Source of the DNA: Nitrospirota bacterium
GTDB taxonomy: Bacteria > Nitrospirota > Nitrospiria > Nitrospirales > Nitrospiraceae
Assembly: GCA_030684575.1 (NCBI GenBank)
Contig: JAUXVD010000003.1
Coordinates: 310,001-374,000, forward strand
DNA length: 64,000 nucleotides
Direction of reading: 5' to 3'
Each line of letters begins with the position of its first letter. Within the stretch, counting starts at the first letter, position 1. The notes beneath the pieces are model-generated. The model was not told the DNA's origin. It made no database searches and saw only the letters and a list, made by a program, of their open reading frames with translations. A program made the position numbers and the translations under genes. Shown here one piece after another: positions 18,066 to 26,074 of this stretch.

Positions 18066-18845
18066 ATGGAAATGAGTTCAGGAGGCGTGGCGTTTGCGCT
18101 CAACCACGCGACGCTCGAAGGCAAGATTACCATCGGAGTGTTGCTGTTGTTTTCGCTCGTCAGCTGGACGGTGATCATTAACAAGTTCCGCCAGTTGGGC
18201 AAGGCCAAGAAGCGGAATGGCTTGTTTCTTGGCTATTACTCCAAGGCCAAAGGCCCGTTGGTGATATTCGGTAAAGGCCCGATCAAACAGTTGCAAGGCT
18301 CGCCGATGTACGAGGTCTATTTCGGAGGATGCGAGGAACTGAAGGTGCAGCAGGAAAAGTATGGGGTGCAACAGATCCCGCATCATGGCATGAGCGCGGT
18401 GCGGATCGCGCTCGAACGGGTCTTGGGTGAAGCGGCCGTCAGCCTCGAGTCGGGCATGATCGTGCTGGCGACGGCGATCAGCGGCGGGCCCTTTATCGGA
18501 TTGCTCGGGACGGTCTGGGGAGTCATGGACACCTTCGCCGGCATCGGCAAGGCCCAGTCGGCCACTCTTGCGACGATGGCTCCAGGCGTCGCCTCCGCGC
18601 TCATCGCGACGGTCGCGGGGCTCATGGTCGCGATCCCCTCCCTCTTTTGCTACAACTTCCTCGTGACGAAGACGAAAACGCTCACCATGGAACTCGATAA
18701 CTTCGCGGCCCATCTCGAAACCGTCTTCATGACGGACTATCTTCAAGAAAAGAAAGGCGCAGCCGCGGCGGACGAGATCGAAGACTATCGCCCTGGCGGT
18801 CACCGCCAAGAAGCCGAACCCTCAGCTGCGGCGACCGGGCACTAA
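18066..18845 (+). CDS. exbB: MotA/TolQ/ExbB proton channel family protein
   Basis: Inner-membrane subunit of a proton-motive-force motor, 259 residues. Three membrane segments: about 20-40 (GKITIGVLLLFSLVSWTVII), 138-160 and 170-195. The family core is clear: GTVWGVMDTFAGIG and ATMAPGVASALIATVAGLMVAIPS, matching 'GTVxGMxxxF...PGIxEALxTTxxGLxxAIP'. AGAAGGAG stands six bases before the ATG and only 16 bases separate it from tpsA. With ExbD and TonB downstream it forms an energy module. The co-transcription with a TPS pair is unusual. Confidence 0.9.
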   Translation: MEMSSGGVAFALNHATLEGKITIGVLLLFSLVSWTVIINKFRQLGKAKKRNGLFLGYYSKAKGPLVIFGKGPIKQLQGSPMYEVYFGGCEELKVQQEKYGVQQIPHHGMSAVRIALERVLGEAAVSLESGMIVLATAISGGPFIGLLGTVWGVMDTFAGIGKAQSATLATMAPGVASALIATVAGLMVAIPSLFCYNFLVTKTKTLTMELDNFAAHLETVFMTDYLQEKKGAAAADEIEDYRPGGHRQEAEPSAAATGH

Positions 18846-18868
18846 AGTTGGAGAAGTGCTGAGACGAG

Positions 18869-18926
18869 AGTGCTGAGTGCTGAGTTGGCCGGGCGACTCA
18901 AGGTTGAGCACTCAGGACTCAGCACT
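18869..18926. repeat. Imperfect inverted repeat between exbB and exbD
   Basis: AGTGCTGAGTGCTGAGT (18869-18885) pairs with ACTCAGGACTCAGCACT (18910-18926) at 16 of 17 positions across a 24-base loop. Each arm holds two AGTGCTGAGT-like units. In the mRNA it would form a strong hairpin and may set the ExbB:ExbD ratio; it could also be a REP-like element. Confidence 0.7.
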
Positions 18927-18949
18927 CAGAACTTGATTCAGGGAGCAAA

Positions 18950-19366
18950 ATGAGACGATTTTCACGAAAGAGTCACGGTGCGGTTGCGGATATCAACATG
19001 ACCCCCTTGCTCGACCTCGCCTGGGTGTTGCTTGTGATCTTCATCATCACGACGACGGCGGCGGTGCAGGGGATCGAACTCAAGCTGCCGGAGTCCACGC
19101 CGCACGAGACAGAAATGGAAACCACCACGCCGACGATTTCCGTGAAGAAGAACGGCGATATCTATATGGATGAAGAGCGCGTCAAGATCAACGAACTGGA
19201 ACAACTGATTCGCGATTTGAAAGCCGCCAAGGGAGGCAAGTTGCCACTTGTACTGCGTGGGGACTCCGGCGTCGAATATAAGTATGTGGTCGCGGTGTTG
19301 GACATTTTGCAACGGATTCCGGTCGAGGATCTGGCGATTGCGACGAAACCAACGAATGAACCTTAG
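18950..19366 (+). CDS. exbD: ExbD/TolR-type biopolymer transport protein
   Basis: A 138-residue inner-membrane protein: short basic N terminus, one membrane helix (about 18-40: LLDLAWVLLVIFIITTTAAV) and a periplasmic domain. The proton-carrying Asp is present in INMTPLLDLAWVLLVIFII, the family motif 'NxxPLxDvxxxLLiiFmv'. The C part (ISVKKNGDIYMDEERVKINELEQLI ... LRGDSGVEYKYVVAVLDIL as pattern) is typical. AGGGAG stands a few bases before the ATG. Partner of the exbB product. The gap to exbB holds an inverted repeat. Confidence 0.9.
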   Translation: MRRFSRKSHGAVADINMTPLLDLAWVLLVIFIITTTAAVQGIELKLPESTPHETEMETTTPTISVKKNGDIYMDEERVKINELEQLIRDLKAAKGGKLPLVLRGDSGVEYKYVVAVLDILQRIPVEDLAIATKPTNEP

Positions 19367-19368
19367 CC

Positions 19369-19486
19369 GGAGGCTGAAAAAGCCCGCCAGCTTCGTTCTC
19401 GCATCGTTCAGACCTTCAACGTACCGCAAGGGTACACCTCAGGTCTTCACTCGCCGCGGCCTTGCTGACGAACTTTTTGAGCCTCC
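19369..19486. repeat. 118-bp element with inverted ends
   Basis: Begins GGAGGCTGAAAAAG (19369-19382) and ends CTTTTTGAGCCTCC (19473-19486); the ends are inverted repeats with one mismatch. The inside has further dyads (ACGTACCGCAAGGGTAC). It sits directly after the exbD stop. The form suggests a small non-autonomous element or a bacterial interspersed repeat. Copy number elsewhere cannot be told from this window; I see no second full copy here. Confidence 0.55.
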
Positions 19487-19560
19487 CGCAAGTGGTTCGT
19501 GACGTGCAGTGAACAGACATGATACCGATCACATCAGTCCAGTCTCGCTTTTCGCGCATG

Positions 19561-19579
19561 CCGCGCGTTTCCCGCGCGG
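19561..19579. terminator. GC hairpin before tonB
   Basis: CCGCGCG-TTTCC-CGCGCGG, a 7-bp perfect stem. It stands 45 bases upstream of the TonB gene and lacks a U tract, so an attenuating or RNA-stabilising hairpin is as likely as a terminator. Confidence 0.35.
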
Positions 19580-19624
19580 AGCAACGCCTCACGTTTCACC
19601 TTTAACGTTTCACGAATTGAAGAG

Positions 19625-20260
19625 ATGGCAGGCTACAAAGGTTTTGAGAAAAAGAAGAGCAAGCTTGGCACGACGCTCCTGATCGTGGGCATTGTGCACC
19701 TGGGCATAGCGGGTGGTTTGTATTGGGTGTCTCAAACCCAATGGGGACAGGACCTCATCAAGGTCTATAAGCTGAATGCGTTCAAGAAAGAGGAACCGCC
19801 CCCGCCACCTGAGAAAGAACCAGAGCCGGAGCCTGAACCGGAATCACCCAAGCCGGAACCGAAACCGCAAGAGGCGCCGCCTCCTCCGCCACCGATTGCT
19901 GAAGCGCCGCCTCCCCCCAAGGCGTCGGATGCGCCAGGTCCGCCGCCGGTCAGCTCCGATCCCTTCGCCATCGGCAAGGGCCGGGGACGGTTCGCCGGCT
20001 ATACGGATATTCTGACGGCCTCCATTCAATCGAAGTATCAGCAACCGCCGTCGCTCCAGGACGATCTGGAATATGCGGTGATGTGTGAACTCGTCATCGA
20101 TGAGCAGGGCCGTGTGTTGCAATATCGCCTGATGAACTCTTCCGGAAGTTTACTCTTCGATCAATCAGCCCTCGATGCCCTTGCGAAAATGGTGGAAGTC
20201 CGGCCTCCCCCTCCCGGCATGGACCGCACCATTGTCGTCAAGTTCTTTCCGCCCACGTGA
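19625..20260 (+). CDS. tonB: TonB-family energy transducer
   Basis: 211 residues. N-terminal membrane anchor (about 14-35: TTLLIVGIVHLGIAGGLYWVS), then a long Pro/Glu/Lys periplasmic spacer (about 55-105, PPPPPEKEPEPEPEP-like) and a C-terminal TonB-type domain (about 120-211) with AVMCELVIDEQGRVLQYRLMNSSGS and a final VRPPPPGMDRTIVVKFFPP, the usual 'P.P.......f.i' ending. It should take energy from ExbBD across the periplasm to an outer-membrane partner. No TonB-dependent receptor is in the window; the nearest outer-membrane partner in the same operon is TpsB. Confidence 0.9.
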   Translation: MAGYKGFEKKKSKLGTTLLIVGIVHLGIAGGLYWVSQTQWGQDLIKVYKLNAFKKEEPPPPPEKEPEPEPEPESPKPEPKPQEAPPPPPPIAEAPPPPKASDAPGPPPVSSDPFAIGKGRGRFAGYTDILTASIQSKYQQPPSLQDDLEYAVMCELVIDEQGRVLQYRLMNSSGSLLFDQSALDALAKMVEVRPPPPGMDRTIVVKFFPPT

Positions 20261-20407
20261 GGCGACGGGTACGAGACGGTGGTGTGAGCGAGCCGGGCGG
20301 CATCAGCACAGAAAGCAGACTCGCTGGAATCGCAGGTCACGCCTCTCTCGCACGTCACATCGGCCTTGCAATCCTTGCCTCTCACCTTCGTAGTCCGCGC
20401 CCGTTTC

Positions 20408-20473
20408 TTAACCGGTAATTTACTCCCTTCAGACCCTCTTCTGACCCGTCCGTAATACTACGTCGATATAACG
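20408..20473 (+). promoter_or_regulatory. Pho-box-like promoter 1 of the PEP-CTERM operon
   Basis: Five units at exact 11-bp steps: CTTAAC (20408), ATTTAC (20419), TCAGAC (20430), TCTGAC (20441) and CGTAAT (20452). A 10-bp spacer follows and then TATAAC (20468-20473), a near-consensus -10. This is the same geometry as classical PhoB promoters. It lies 277 bases before the ATG at 20750. Confidence 0.65.
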
Positions 20474-20568
20474 GAGCCGAGTGAAACACAGGGTGCCGAG
20501 CAGGCCCGTGTTTTCGGCTTCAGCAAGCAGAAAGCGATCTTTGTGGCCGAATGAGGAGAGCCGGAAAT

Positions 20569-20623
20569 GTTAACGGGCCTCGAATAAAGCCCTGATCCCT
20601 CCGTAACACAGTAACGAGATAAG
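20569..20623 (+). promoter_or_regulatory. Pho-box-like promoter 2 of the PEP-CTERM operon
   Basis: A second array in tandem: GTTAAC (20569), TCGAAT (20580), CCTGAT (20591) and CGTAAC (20602), 11 bp apart, the outer units being the strong ones. After 10 bp comes GATAAG (20618-20623) as a weak -10. The leader to the ATG would be about 120 bases. Confidence 0.45.
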
Positions 20624-20749
20624 AGAACGTGCAGCCCTGCGTTCCTTTCTCGAAACGAATGAAAGGAGGTGGGCGGACTCAGGAGGGCACAGACGGTCAG
20701 CGAAGAGAAGCAGAGCGCGGTCATCATCACCATCAAGGAGGAAGTCGAT

Positions 20750-21472
20750 ATGAGAGTTACACCATTCAAACGGACCGTCATGGCGACGGCTCTGGCGGTC
20801 GCAACAGCAGTGGCTGGCATCGCGGGTCAAGCACAGGCCTTCTCGTTCGGCGAGAACGATCTGGTGCTTGCGATTTATGGGAATAACACCGAAGCGCTGA
20901 TCAACTTGGGGAATGCCAATACAGTTCTTGCGCCTGGCGGAGCCGGTATCACGAGTCTTGATCTGTCGGTGGCGCTGGGAACTGCGGGAATCGGCACGAA
21001 TCCTGTGAGATATACGCTCTTTGGTCACGATAGCACTCTGGGGTCATTGTATGCGGCGACCTCCTTCTCCAGCGGTTCGATTAATCCTAATCTGTTGGCG
21101 CTGACGTTTCAGTTTGAAGCATCGATCGGCATGCAGGGGCTCGGCGGATTTACGGGCGATACGATCGCGAGAGCTGACTCAAGATCCTTCACCTCGAACC
21201 TTAACCAGAACGGGGGCGGCAACTTTGGAGGTACCTGGCCTGTGGCTATGCAAGGCAGCTTGGATCAAATCCTCAATTTAATGCAGGGTGACGTGAATAC
21301 CAATACCTTTACCCAAGTAGGCCGTGTGCTGTTGACGGCCAATGGGCTCTTGACCGTCGGCAATCCAGGTCCCTCAGCGGTCCCGCTGCCTGCCGGTGTG
21401 GTGCTGTTCGGCACAGGGTTGGTTGCGCTCGTCGGAATCGCTCGGCGATCCTTCAGCCTCAAAGCGGCGTAG
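20750..21472 (+). CDS. PEP-CTERM (VPLP) sorted exported protein
   Basis: A 240-residue exported protein. Signal peptide 1-27 (TALAVATAVAGIAGQAQA before FSFGEN). The mature part is Asn/Gly/Ser-rich with no known domain. The C terminus is a PEP-CTERM sorting signal: VPLPAGVVLFGTGLVALVG followed by ARR, i.e. VPxP, a membrane helix and a basic end, which exosortase A is expected to cleave. The start is set by AAGGAGGAAG at 20735-20744; the upstream frame is not signal-like. First gene of an operon with a PstS-like protein, a second PEP-CTERM gene and possibly the HD-GYP regulator. Confidence 0.85.
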   Translation: MRVTPFKRTVMATALAVATAVAGIAGQAQAFSFGENDLVLAIYGNNTEALINLGNANTVLAPGGAGITSLDLSVALGTAGIGTNPVRYTLFGHDSTLGSLYAATSFSSGSINPNLLALTFQFEASIGMQGLGGFTGDTIARADSRSFTSNLNQNGGGNFGGTWPVAMQGSLDQILNLMQGDVNTNTFTQVGRVLLTANGLLTVGNPGPSAVPLPAGVVLFGTGLVALVGIARRSFSLKAA

Positions 21473-21521
21473 TGTTTGAAAACCATTTTCGCGTATTACC
21501 TTTTAAGAAGGAGACTCTAGC

Positions 21522-22808
21522 ATGAGATCCAGTACCCCATATCTCTCGATTCTCGCCAGCGCATTGGCGCTGGCCGAACTGGCTGGGACGGCCCAAGCCC
21601 AAACCGTACTTAATATTGGCGGATCGTCAGCCGGACGAAACTTTGCGACCGATGTCCCGCTTAATATCTGTGACGTAGGAGTAGTCGGTTCTCCGAGCAC
21701 GTATCCCAACCGCTATTCCAGCGCGGATGGAAATAAGATTACCTGGGTGTGCAATCGAGGTAGTCTGCCAGTCATCATGCACTACTCGGCCACCGGCTCG
21801 AGCGACGGGGTCAACAAGTTGCTTCAACCTGCCAGTAACCCCGCTTCAAACATGCTATTTCTTGATCACACATTGACGACCGGCTGTACCGGTCCGGTAG
21901 CCACTTTCAGGCCATCGGATAACAGGCCTTACAACAACAATACAGGATGCAACAACGCCAATACGATCAGCCTGCCAGCTCACATGGGCGCATCCGATGT
22001 GCAGGGCGCATCTTTTCACCAAGTTGGTCCGGTTGGAACTACCATTACACCTTTGGATGACAGCACGCTGAATAGTGTCCAGGCGGCGATCGTTCCGTTT
22101 ACTCTCTTTGCGGGAAAAGGTGTTGTGAAGGATGTTGCCGGTGCGCCGGGTGGACCGATCACCGGACTTTCAAGAATGGAGATCGAAGCGGTCTTCAATC
22201 GAGCGGTGACAGACTGGAAACGACTCGGATTTGGCACGATCACGGATGTGGCTCCTGGTACCTTGGAAGCGACTTCGCCGATCGTCCTGTGCTTGCGGAA
22301 CGCTGGTTCAGGAACCAAAGCAACATTCGATGAAACGGTCATGATCAACGCGAATGAAACGTCCGTGCAGAACGCCAGCGTAGTATTCAGCTCGAGCAGT
22401 TCGGGTGTGCTGTCCTGCCTTTCGACCAATCGCCGGTCCATCGGCTATATGGACGCAGATGCGGTGGTGAACTTCAACGTGGGTGGAGCACAAGCAGGAA
22501 ACGCGTACACAATTCGCATCGATGGCGGTCTCGCCAACGATCCGTCTCTCACCGATCCGAAGCGCGATCTCAAGTGCGGCAAGTATCCGTATTGGGCAGG
22601 CTGGCGGTTGAACCGCCGGACGACTTCCGAGGGTGCGGCCATCGATGCCTTGGCCCAGGCCTATATCGATAACGCTGGTCTCGCGGTCACGATCGGGCAA
22701 ATTCCGACAGGTGCGTACTGGGCGTCTGATGAAGAGATGGCCGTGTTCAAGAATGCAGATCGCGGTCCGATCGCCTGGAAGGCCGGCAATCATCCTGAGT
22801 GCCGCTAG
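21522..22808 (+). CDS. PstS-like substrate-binding protein (PEP-CTERM operon)
   Basis: Exported protein of 428 residues. Signal peptide about 1-26 (ALALAELAGTAQAQ). The mature start, VLNIGGSSAGRNFATDVPL, and the central FTLFAGKGVVKDVAG...LSRMEIEAVFNRAVTDWKRLG follow the PstS/PBP2 pattern, where an 'IFxGxxxxW' element precedes the ligand loop; LRNAGSGTKATFDETVM matches the phosphate-contacting 'R..GSGT...F' loop. Family members bind phosphate with the SGT residues, so SGTK here is good support. AAGGAG stands ten bases before the ATG. Lies 49 bases after a PEP-CTERM gene. No permease genes are present, so a scavenging or sensing role is possible. Confidence 0.8.
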   Translation: MRSSTPYLSILASALALAELAGTAQAQTVLNIGGSSAGRNFATDVPLNICDVGVVGSPSTYPNRYSSADGNKITWVCNRGSLPVIMHYSATGSSDGVNKLLQPASNPASNMLFLDHTLTTGCTGPVATFRPSDNRPYNNNTGCNNANTISLPAHMGASDVQGASFHQVGPVGTTITPLDDSTLNSVQAAIVPFTLFAGKGVVKDVAGAPGGPITGLSRMEIEAVFNRAVTDWKRLGFGTITDVAPGTLEATSPIVLCLRNAGSGTKATFDETVMINANETSVQNASVVFSSSSSGVLSCLSTNRRSIGYMDADAVVNFNVGGAQAGNAYTIRIDGGLANDPSLTDPKRDLKCGKYPYWAGWRLNRRTTSEGAAIDALAQAYIDNAGLAVTIGQIPTGAYWASDEEMAVFKNADRGPIAWKAGNHPECR

Positions 22809-22830
22809 TCGACTACAATACATAGCAGCC

Positions 22831-22864
22831 GTGTCGTCCAATCGGGCAACCGCTTGGACGACAC
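22831..22864 (+). terminator. Intra-operon hairpin
   Basis: GTGTCGTCCAA (22831-22841) pairs perfectly with TTGGACGACAC (22854-22864) over a 12-base loop. There is no U tract before the next gene (22880), so partial termination or mRNA stabilisation after the PstS-like gene is likely. Confidence 0.5.
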
Positions 22865-22879
22865 CGGGAGAACTAATCA

Positions 22880-23518
22880 ATGAAGCTCAAGCCTAACAGC
22901 ACAGTCAAGGGGAGCGTGATGGCTCTCCTGATGGCGTTGCTGCTCTGGTTCTTGCCGACGCCAGCCCAGGCTGCGGTCGTGACGCAGCTGGACATCACCG
23001 GTGGCTCAATCAGTCTGAACTTCGGTTCCTTGGGAAACATTGCCGGCAGTTTTATCGCCAACGGGCAGTTGCTGATGGACCAGTTTCAGCCCCCACCGAA
23101 TATCTTCGATCCGATTACAATCTCTCACCTCACATTTTCAATCTTTTCGAGCAACGGGGGCGCCCTCAATCTTCCGGCTCCGACCGGTCAGACGTCGGGG
23201 GCCACCCTGACGGCGGATCTCCAATCGCTCTTCGCAGGGGTCACCAGCACTGGCTGGGGATGGGTCAACACGAACCCATTGATGGCGTCGTTGAACATCG
23301 GCGGCGATGCGGCCGGCTCGTTCAACGAACTGACGAATGCCTTCGACATTTCCTGGACCCGCTCGTTCTCGGGCGTGCCGTTTCTGACCTCCGGGACCTT
23401 CACCTTGCAGGGAACGGCGCAGGTAGCGGCCGTCCCGCTGCCGGGTGCACTGCTCCTGTTCGGCAGTGGACTCCTCGGCCTCGCCGGGGCCATGCGAAAA
23501 GGGTTGCGTTTCGTCTAG
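22880..23518 (+). CDS. PEP-CTERM (VPLP) sorted exported protein
   Basis: 212 residues. Signal peptide 1-32 (MALLMALLLWFLPTPAQA before AVVTQLD). The mature domain opens with QLDITGGSISLNFG and contains NIGGDAAGSFNELTNAFDISWTRSF and FTLQGTAQ; the paralogue at 25292 shows the same blocks (QLELTGG, NIGGVAQGIFN, SLSWTHVF, FFLQGKA). The C terminus is VPLPGALLLFGSGLLGLAG followed by MRKG, an exosortase signal. GGGAG stands nine bases before the ATG. Function of the shared domain is unknown. Confidence 0.85.
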   Translation: MKLKPNSTVKGSVMALLMALLLWFLPTPAQAAVVTQLDITGGSISLNFGSLGNIAGSFIANGQLLMDQFQPPPNIFDPITISHLTFSIFSSNGGALNLPAPTGQTSGATLTADLQSLFAGVTSTGWGWVNTNPLMASLNIGGDAAGSFNELTNAFDISWTRSFSGVPFLTSGTFTLQGTAQVAAVPLPGALLLFGSGLLGLAGAMRKGLRFV

Positions 23519-23625
23519 TCCGTTCAAAGGCCTGATCGGCCTATCCGCCAGTCGAGCAGCAGCGACCCTGCGGCTTGGTTGGCGGATACTTTTGTGCGGG
23601 GAATTCTCAGCGGGAGAGGACAGCG

Positions 23626-24777
23626 ATGATCAGACCTGAACTGTTCGGTCCGACGAATAAAAAGCCCACCGTGCTCGTCATTGATGACGAAGCGGGACCG
23701 CGTGATGCCTTGAACGTAATTCTCCGCCCGTATTACAACATTCGAGCGGTTGAGTCAGCCAGGGCGGCGATCGAGGTACTGAACTCCCAGCCCGTCGACC
23801 TCATTACGCTCGATCAGAGACTTCCGGATCGACGGGGCCTGGATCTCCTCTTGGACATCAAACATCACCACGCCGACGTGGAGGTCATCATCATCACCGG
23901 GTACGGGAGCGTCACGTCGGCCATGGAAGGAATCCGACATGGCGCGGCGGGCTACCTGCTCAAACCCTTCAATGTCACGGAATTGCTGCTGCTCGTGAAA
24001 CAGACCCTTGAAAAGAAACAGCGGCTCGATTTTCTGAGAGAATTCACCAGGGCAACCCCCGGCCTCTGGGGATCGGAACTCGAAAGTGCCTTCGCATGGC
24101 AGGAATTGCTCGCCAGGCACCGGTCGATCGGAATCGCGACGTTGGACCATCCCTCCAGCACTGAATCTATTCCAGGCCTTCTCCCGCTGTTTACCGATCT
24201 GCTTGAGGCCAAGGACCGCCAGCTGCTCAACCATTGCAGCCGAGTCAGTTGCTACGCCACGCTCCTGGCCAATCGCATCCACCTCACACCCGCAGAGCAG
24301 AAATCACTGGCGCTGGGGGCTTTCCTCCATGACATCGGCAAGATCGGGCCTGAGACCTATTACGCTGCCGACGATGAAATCCTGAGCACCGGGAAATCGG
24401 GCAGTCATTGGCGCCATCCTGATCGAGGGGCCAAACTGGTGTTACCGCTGGGCCTTCCGGCGGAGGTGGGACAGATAATTGCCTATCACCATGAACGGTG
24501 GGATGGCTCGGGCTATCCCTATGGACTGCAGGAAGAAGGCATTCCTCAGTTGGCCAGGATCGTCGCTCTGGCCGAGTCATTCGACCATCTTACGGCGGAA
24601 CTTCCCGGACGGAAGCTCTTTTCGATAGACGATGCCTGCCAGTACCTGCTCTCGCATGCCGGCACCCACTTCGACCCGCAGTTGACCGAACTCTTTGTTC
24701 GCGTTATCCAGGAATGTAAGGGACTCCTTCCTGCTCTGGGGGTTGCGACCGTCTCGATCGGTCGATCCGACTCCTAG
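23626..24777 (+). CDS. Response regulator with HD-GYP domain
   Basis: Two-component output protein, 383 residues. The receiver (about 14-130) has the acidic pair in VIDDEAG, acceptor Asp in LITLDQRLPD, Thr in IIITGYGS and Lys in LLKPFN, so it looks fully phosphorylatable. The C part (about 190-370) is an HD-GYP phosphodiesterase: HDIGKIG and HHERWDGSGYPYGL carry the HD and GYP signatures, so it should degrade cyclic di-GMP. GGGAGAGG stands six bases before the chosen ATG. It follows the PEP-CTERM gene on the same strand by about 100 bases; it may link c-di-GMP to matrix production. No cognate kinase is in the window. Confidence 0.9.
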   Translation: MIRPELFGPTNKKPTVLVIDDEAGPRDALNVILRPYYNIRAVESARAAIEVLNSQPVDLITLDQRLPDRRGLDLLLDIKHHHADVEVIIITGYGSVTSAMEGIRHGAAGYLLKPFNVTELLLLVKQTLEKKQRLDFLREFTRATPGLWGSELESAFAWQELLARHRSIGIATLDHPSSTESIPGLLPLFTDLLEAKDRQLLNHCSRVSCYATLLANRIHLTPAEQKSLALGAFLHDIGKIGPETYYAADDEILSTGKSGSHWRHPDRGAKLVLPLGLPAEVGQIIAYHHERWDGSGYPYGLQEEGIPQLARIVALAESFDHLTAELPGRKLFSIDDACQYLLSHAGTHFDPQLTELFVRVIQECKGLLPALGVATVSIGRSDS

Positions 24778-25291
24778 CCATTGCTGTTCACAACGGTTTC
24801 TCCTGAAACATGAAGACGGTGCTGCGATAAGCATGGGGCGGCCCAGCTGGCTCGCCGACACGGGGTATGGACGCGCATAGAGCAGGGCTCTGCGTGCGAC
24901 CTGACTGTATCGAACAGGTGACTGAACGGACGTTCTGTTTCCCCAAGATGCCGCTCCTGGAGAAAAGAGCCAGGTGCGACTGCTCCTCCGACTTTGTATT
25001 CCCAACAGGGTTCCGGCCTTCCGTACTTCGTCGGCATTCCCGGCCACAATATTTCAATGGGTGATGCAGAATGATGCCGCCTGGCATGTGAATGTTCTCT
25101 AACTGTTCAATTCAGACCAGTAGTTTGCCGATCTTCGAGCTGGACTTAAAGGTTGAGCTAATATTCTTGATGCGTAATTAATCTAAACCAAACAATGAGT
25201 TTACACCGATGTTCTCTCAGGCTCGTACCATCGTGAGGCGGGCAGAGGTTTTATTAATAATCAGAGAGACGTGTTAACAAGGAGGATTGTT
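24778..25291. other. Intergenic region
   Basis: About 510 bases without a gene. The 3' half (25080-25270) is AT-rich and probably holds the promoter of the following PEP-CTERM gene. I see scattered TAAT/TTAA motifs here but no clean 11-bp repeat. Confidence 0.45.
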
Positions 25292-25942
25292 ATGGCACCT
25301 ATTCCTGTTCTACTCGCATTCGGACTGACTGCGATGTTGGCGATATTCGGATCCGCCGGTCCTGTACAGGCCATGGTCGTCCCTCAATTGGAACTCACCG
25401 GGGGGGGCACGAGCTACGATGGACGATTCTATCGGGTAGTAGACCGGCTACTGGATCGAGACGGCACCATCGCGAGGGGGCAGTATCAATCCATGCAGGA
25501 AATCGTCTCGCCGATTTCGACGAGACAGAGGACCTTCTCGCTCTTTACCTCCGGTCTGCAGGGTGCGACGGCGCCCTCGGCCATCATCAATGGTTCATCA
25601 ATCACTCTGGACCTCTCGTCCTTGTTTTTCGGTGTCAGCCGAGGCGATTCGTTTCGGGCCTGGAATATCGGTGGTGTTGCCCAGGGAATCTTCAATCCGG
25701 ATACGTCCGAGTTCAGTCTTTCATGGACTCATGTCTTTGTCCCTGAGTGGGGCAGGGAAAAGCATGGATGGTCGCACGACGATCGAACCGCCAGATTCTT
25801 CCTGCAGGGAAAGGCTATCGGACTCGCGCCGACACCAGTGCCGCTTCCGGCCAGTCTCCTGCTCTTCGCCGGCGGTTTCGCAATGATGGGTGGGTTGCTC
25901 TGGCGGAAACGGCCCTCTCTGGCAACCGTTGTAACGATCTAA
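25292..25942 (+). CDS. PEP-CTERM (VPLP) sorted exported protein, paralogue
   Basis: 216 residues. Signal peptide about 1-28 (ending GPVQA, before MVVPQLE). The mature part shares QLELTGG, a NIGGVAQGIF block and LSWTHVF with the protein at 22880. Between them it is richer in Arg. The C terminus is VPLPASLLLFAGGFAMMGG followed by WRKR, a PEP-CTERM type signal. The start is fixed by AAGGAGGA at 25279-25286. A GC hairpin follows the stop, and the exopolysaccharide genes begin after it. It stands alone as a transcription unit. Confidence 0.85.
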   Translation: MAPIPVLLAFGLTAMLAIFGSAGPVQAMVVPQLELTGGGTSYDGRFYRVVDRLLDRDGTIARGQYQSMQEIVSPISTRQRTFSLFTSGLQGATAPSAIINGSSITLDLSSLFFGVSRGDSFRAWNIGGVAQGIFNPDTSEFSLSWTHVFVPEWGREKHGWSHDDRTARFFLQGKAIGLAPTPVPLPASLLLFAGGFAMMGGLLWRKRPSLATVVTI

Positions 25943-25954
25943 CGGGAACGGCTT

Positions 25955-25982
25955 CTGCGGGGATGGGCGTCCGTCCTCGCAG
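25955..25982 (+). terminator. Probable terminator
   Basis: CTGCGGGGA (25955-25963) and TCCTCGCAG (25974-25982) pair with one mismatch over a 10-base loop, 12 bases after the stop of the PEP-CTERM gene. There is only a weak T-rich stretch about 20 bases further on. Confidence 0.4.
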
Positions 25983-26074
25983 CACCCATTCTGGTCATAT
26001 CTTCTTCCCCCTGCCTGAAGTACAGGACCAGGAGCCTTCAGGGAATAAGGGCTTCCATCTTTCCTGATCCACCT

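Noticed and set aside
19765-19977. Gly/Ser-rich minus-strand frame inside tonB
   Set aside because: Mirror of the Pro/Glu-rich TonB spacer; not a gene.
22831-22864. Riboswitch or attachment site at the perfect 11-bp inverted repeat
   Set aside because: A simple intra-operon hairpin explains it; no conserved riboswitch core and no integrase gene nearby.
25080-25200. Pho-type repeat before the 25292 gene
   Set aside because: TAA-containing words occur but their spacing is 12 or irregular rather than 11.
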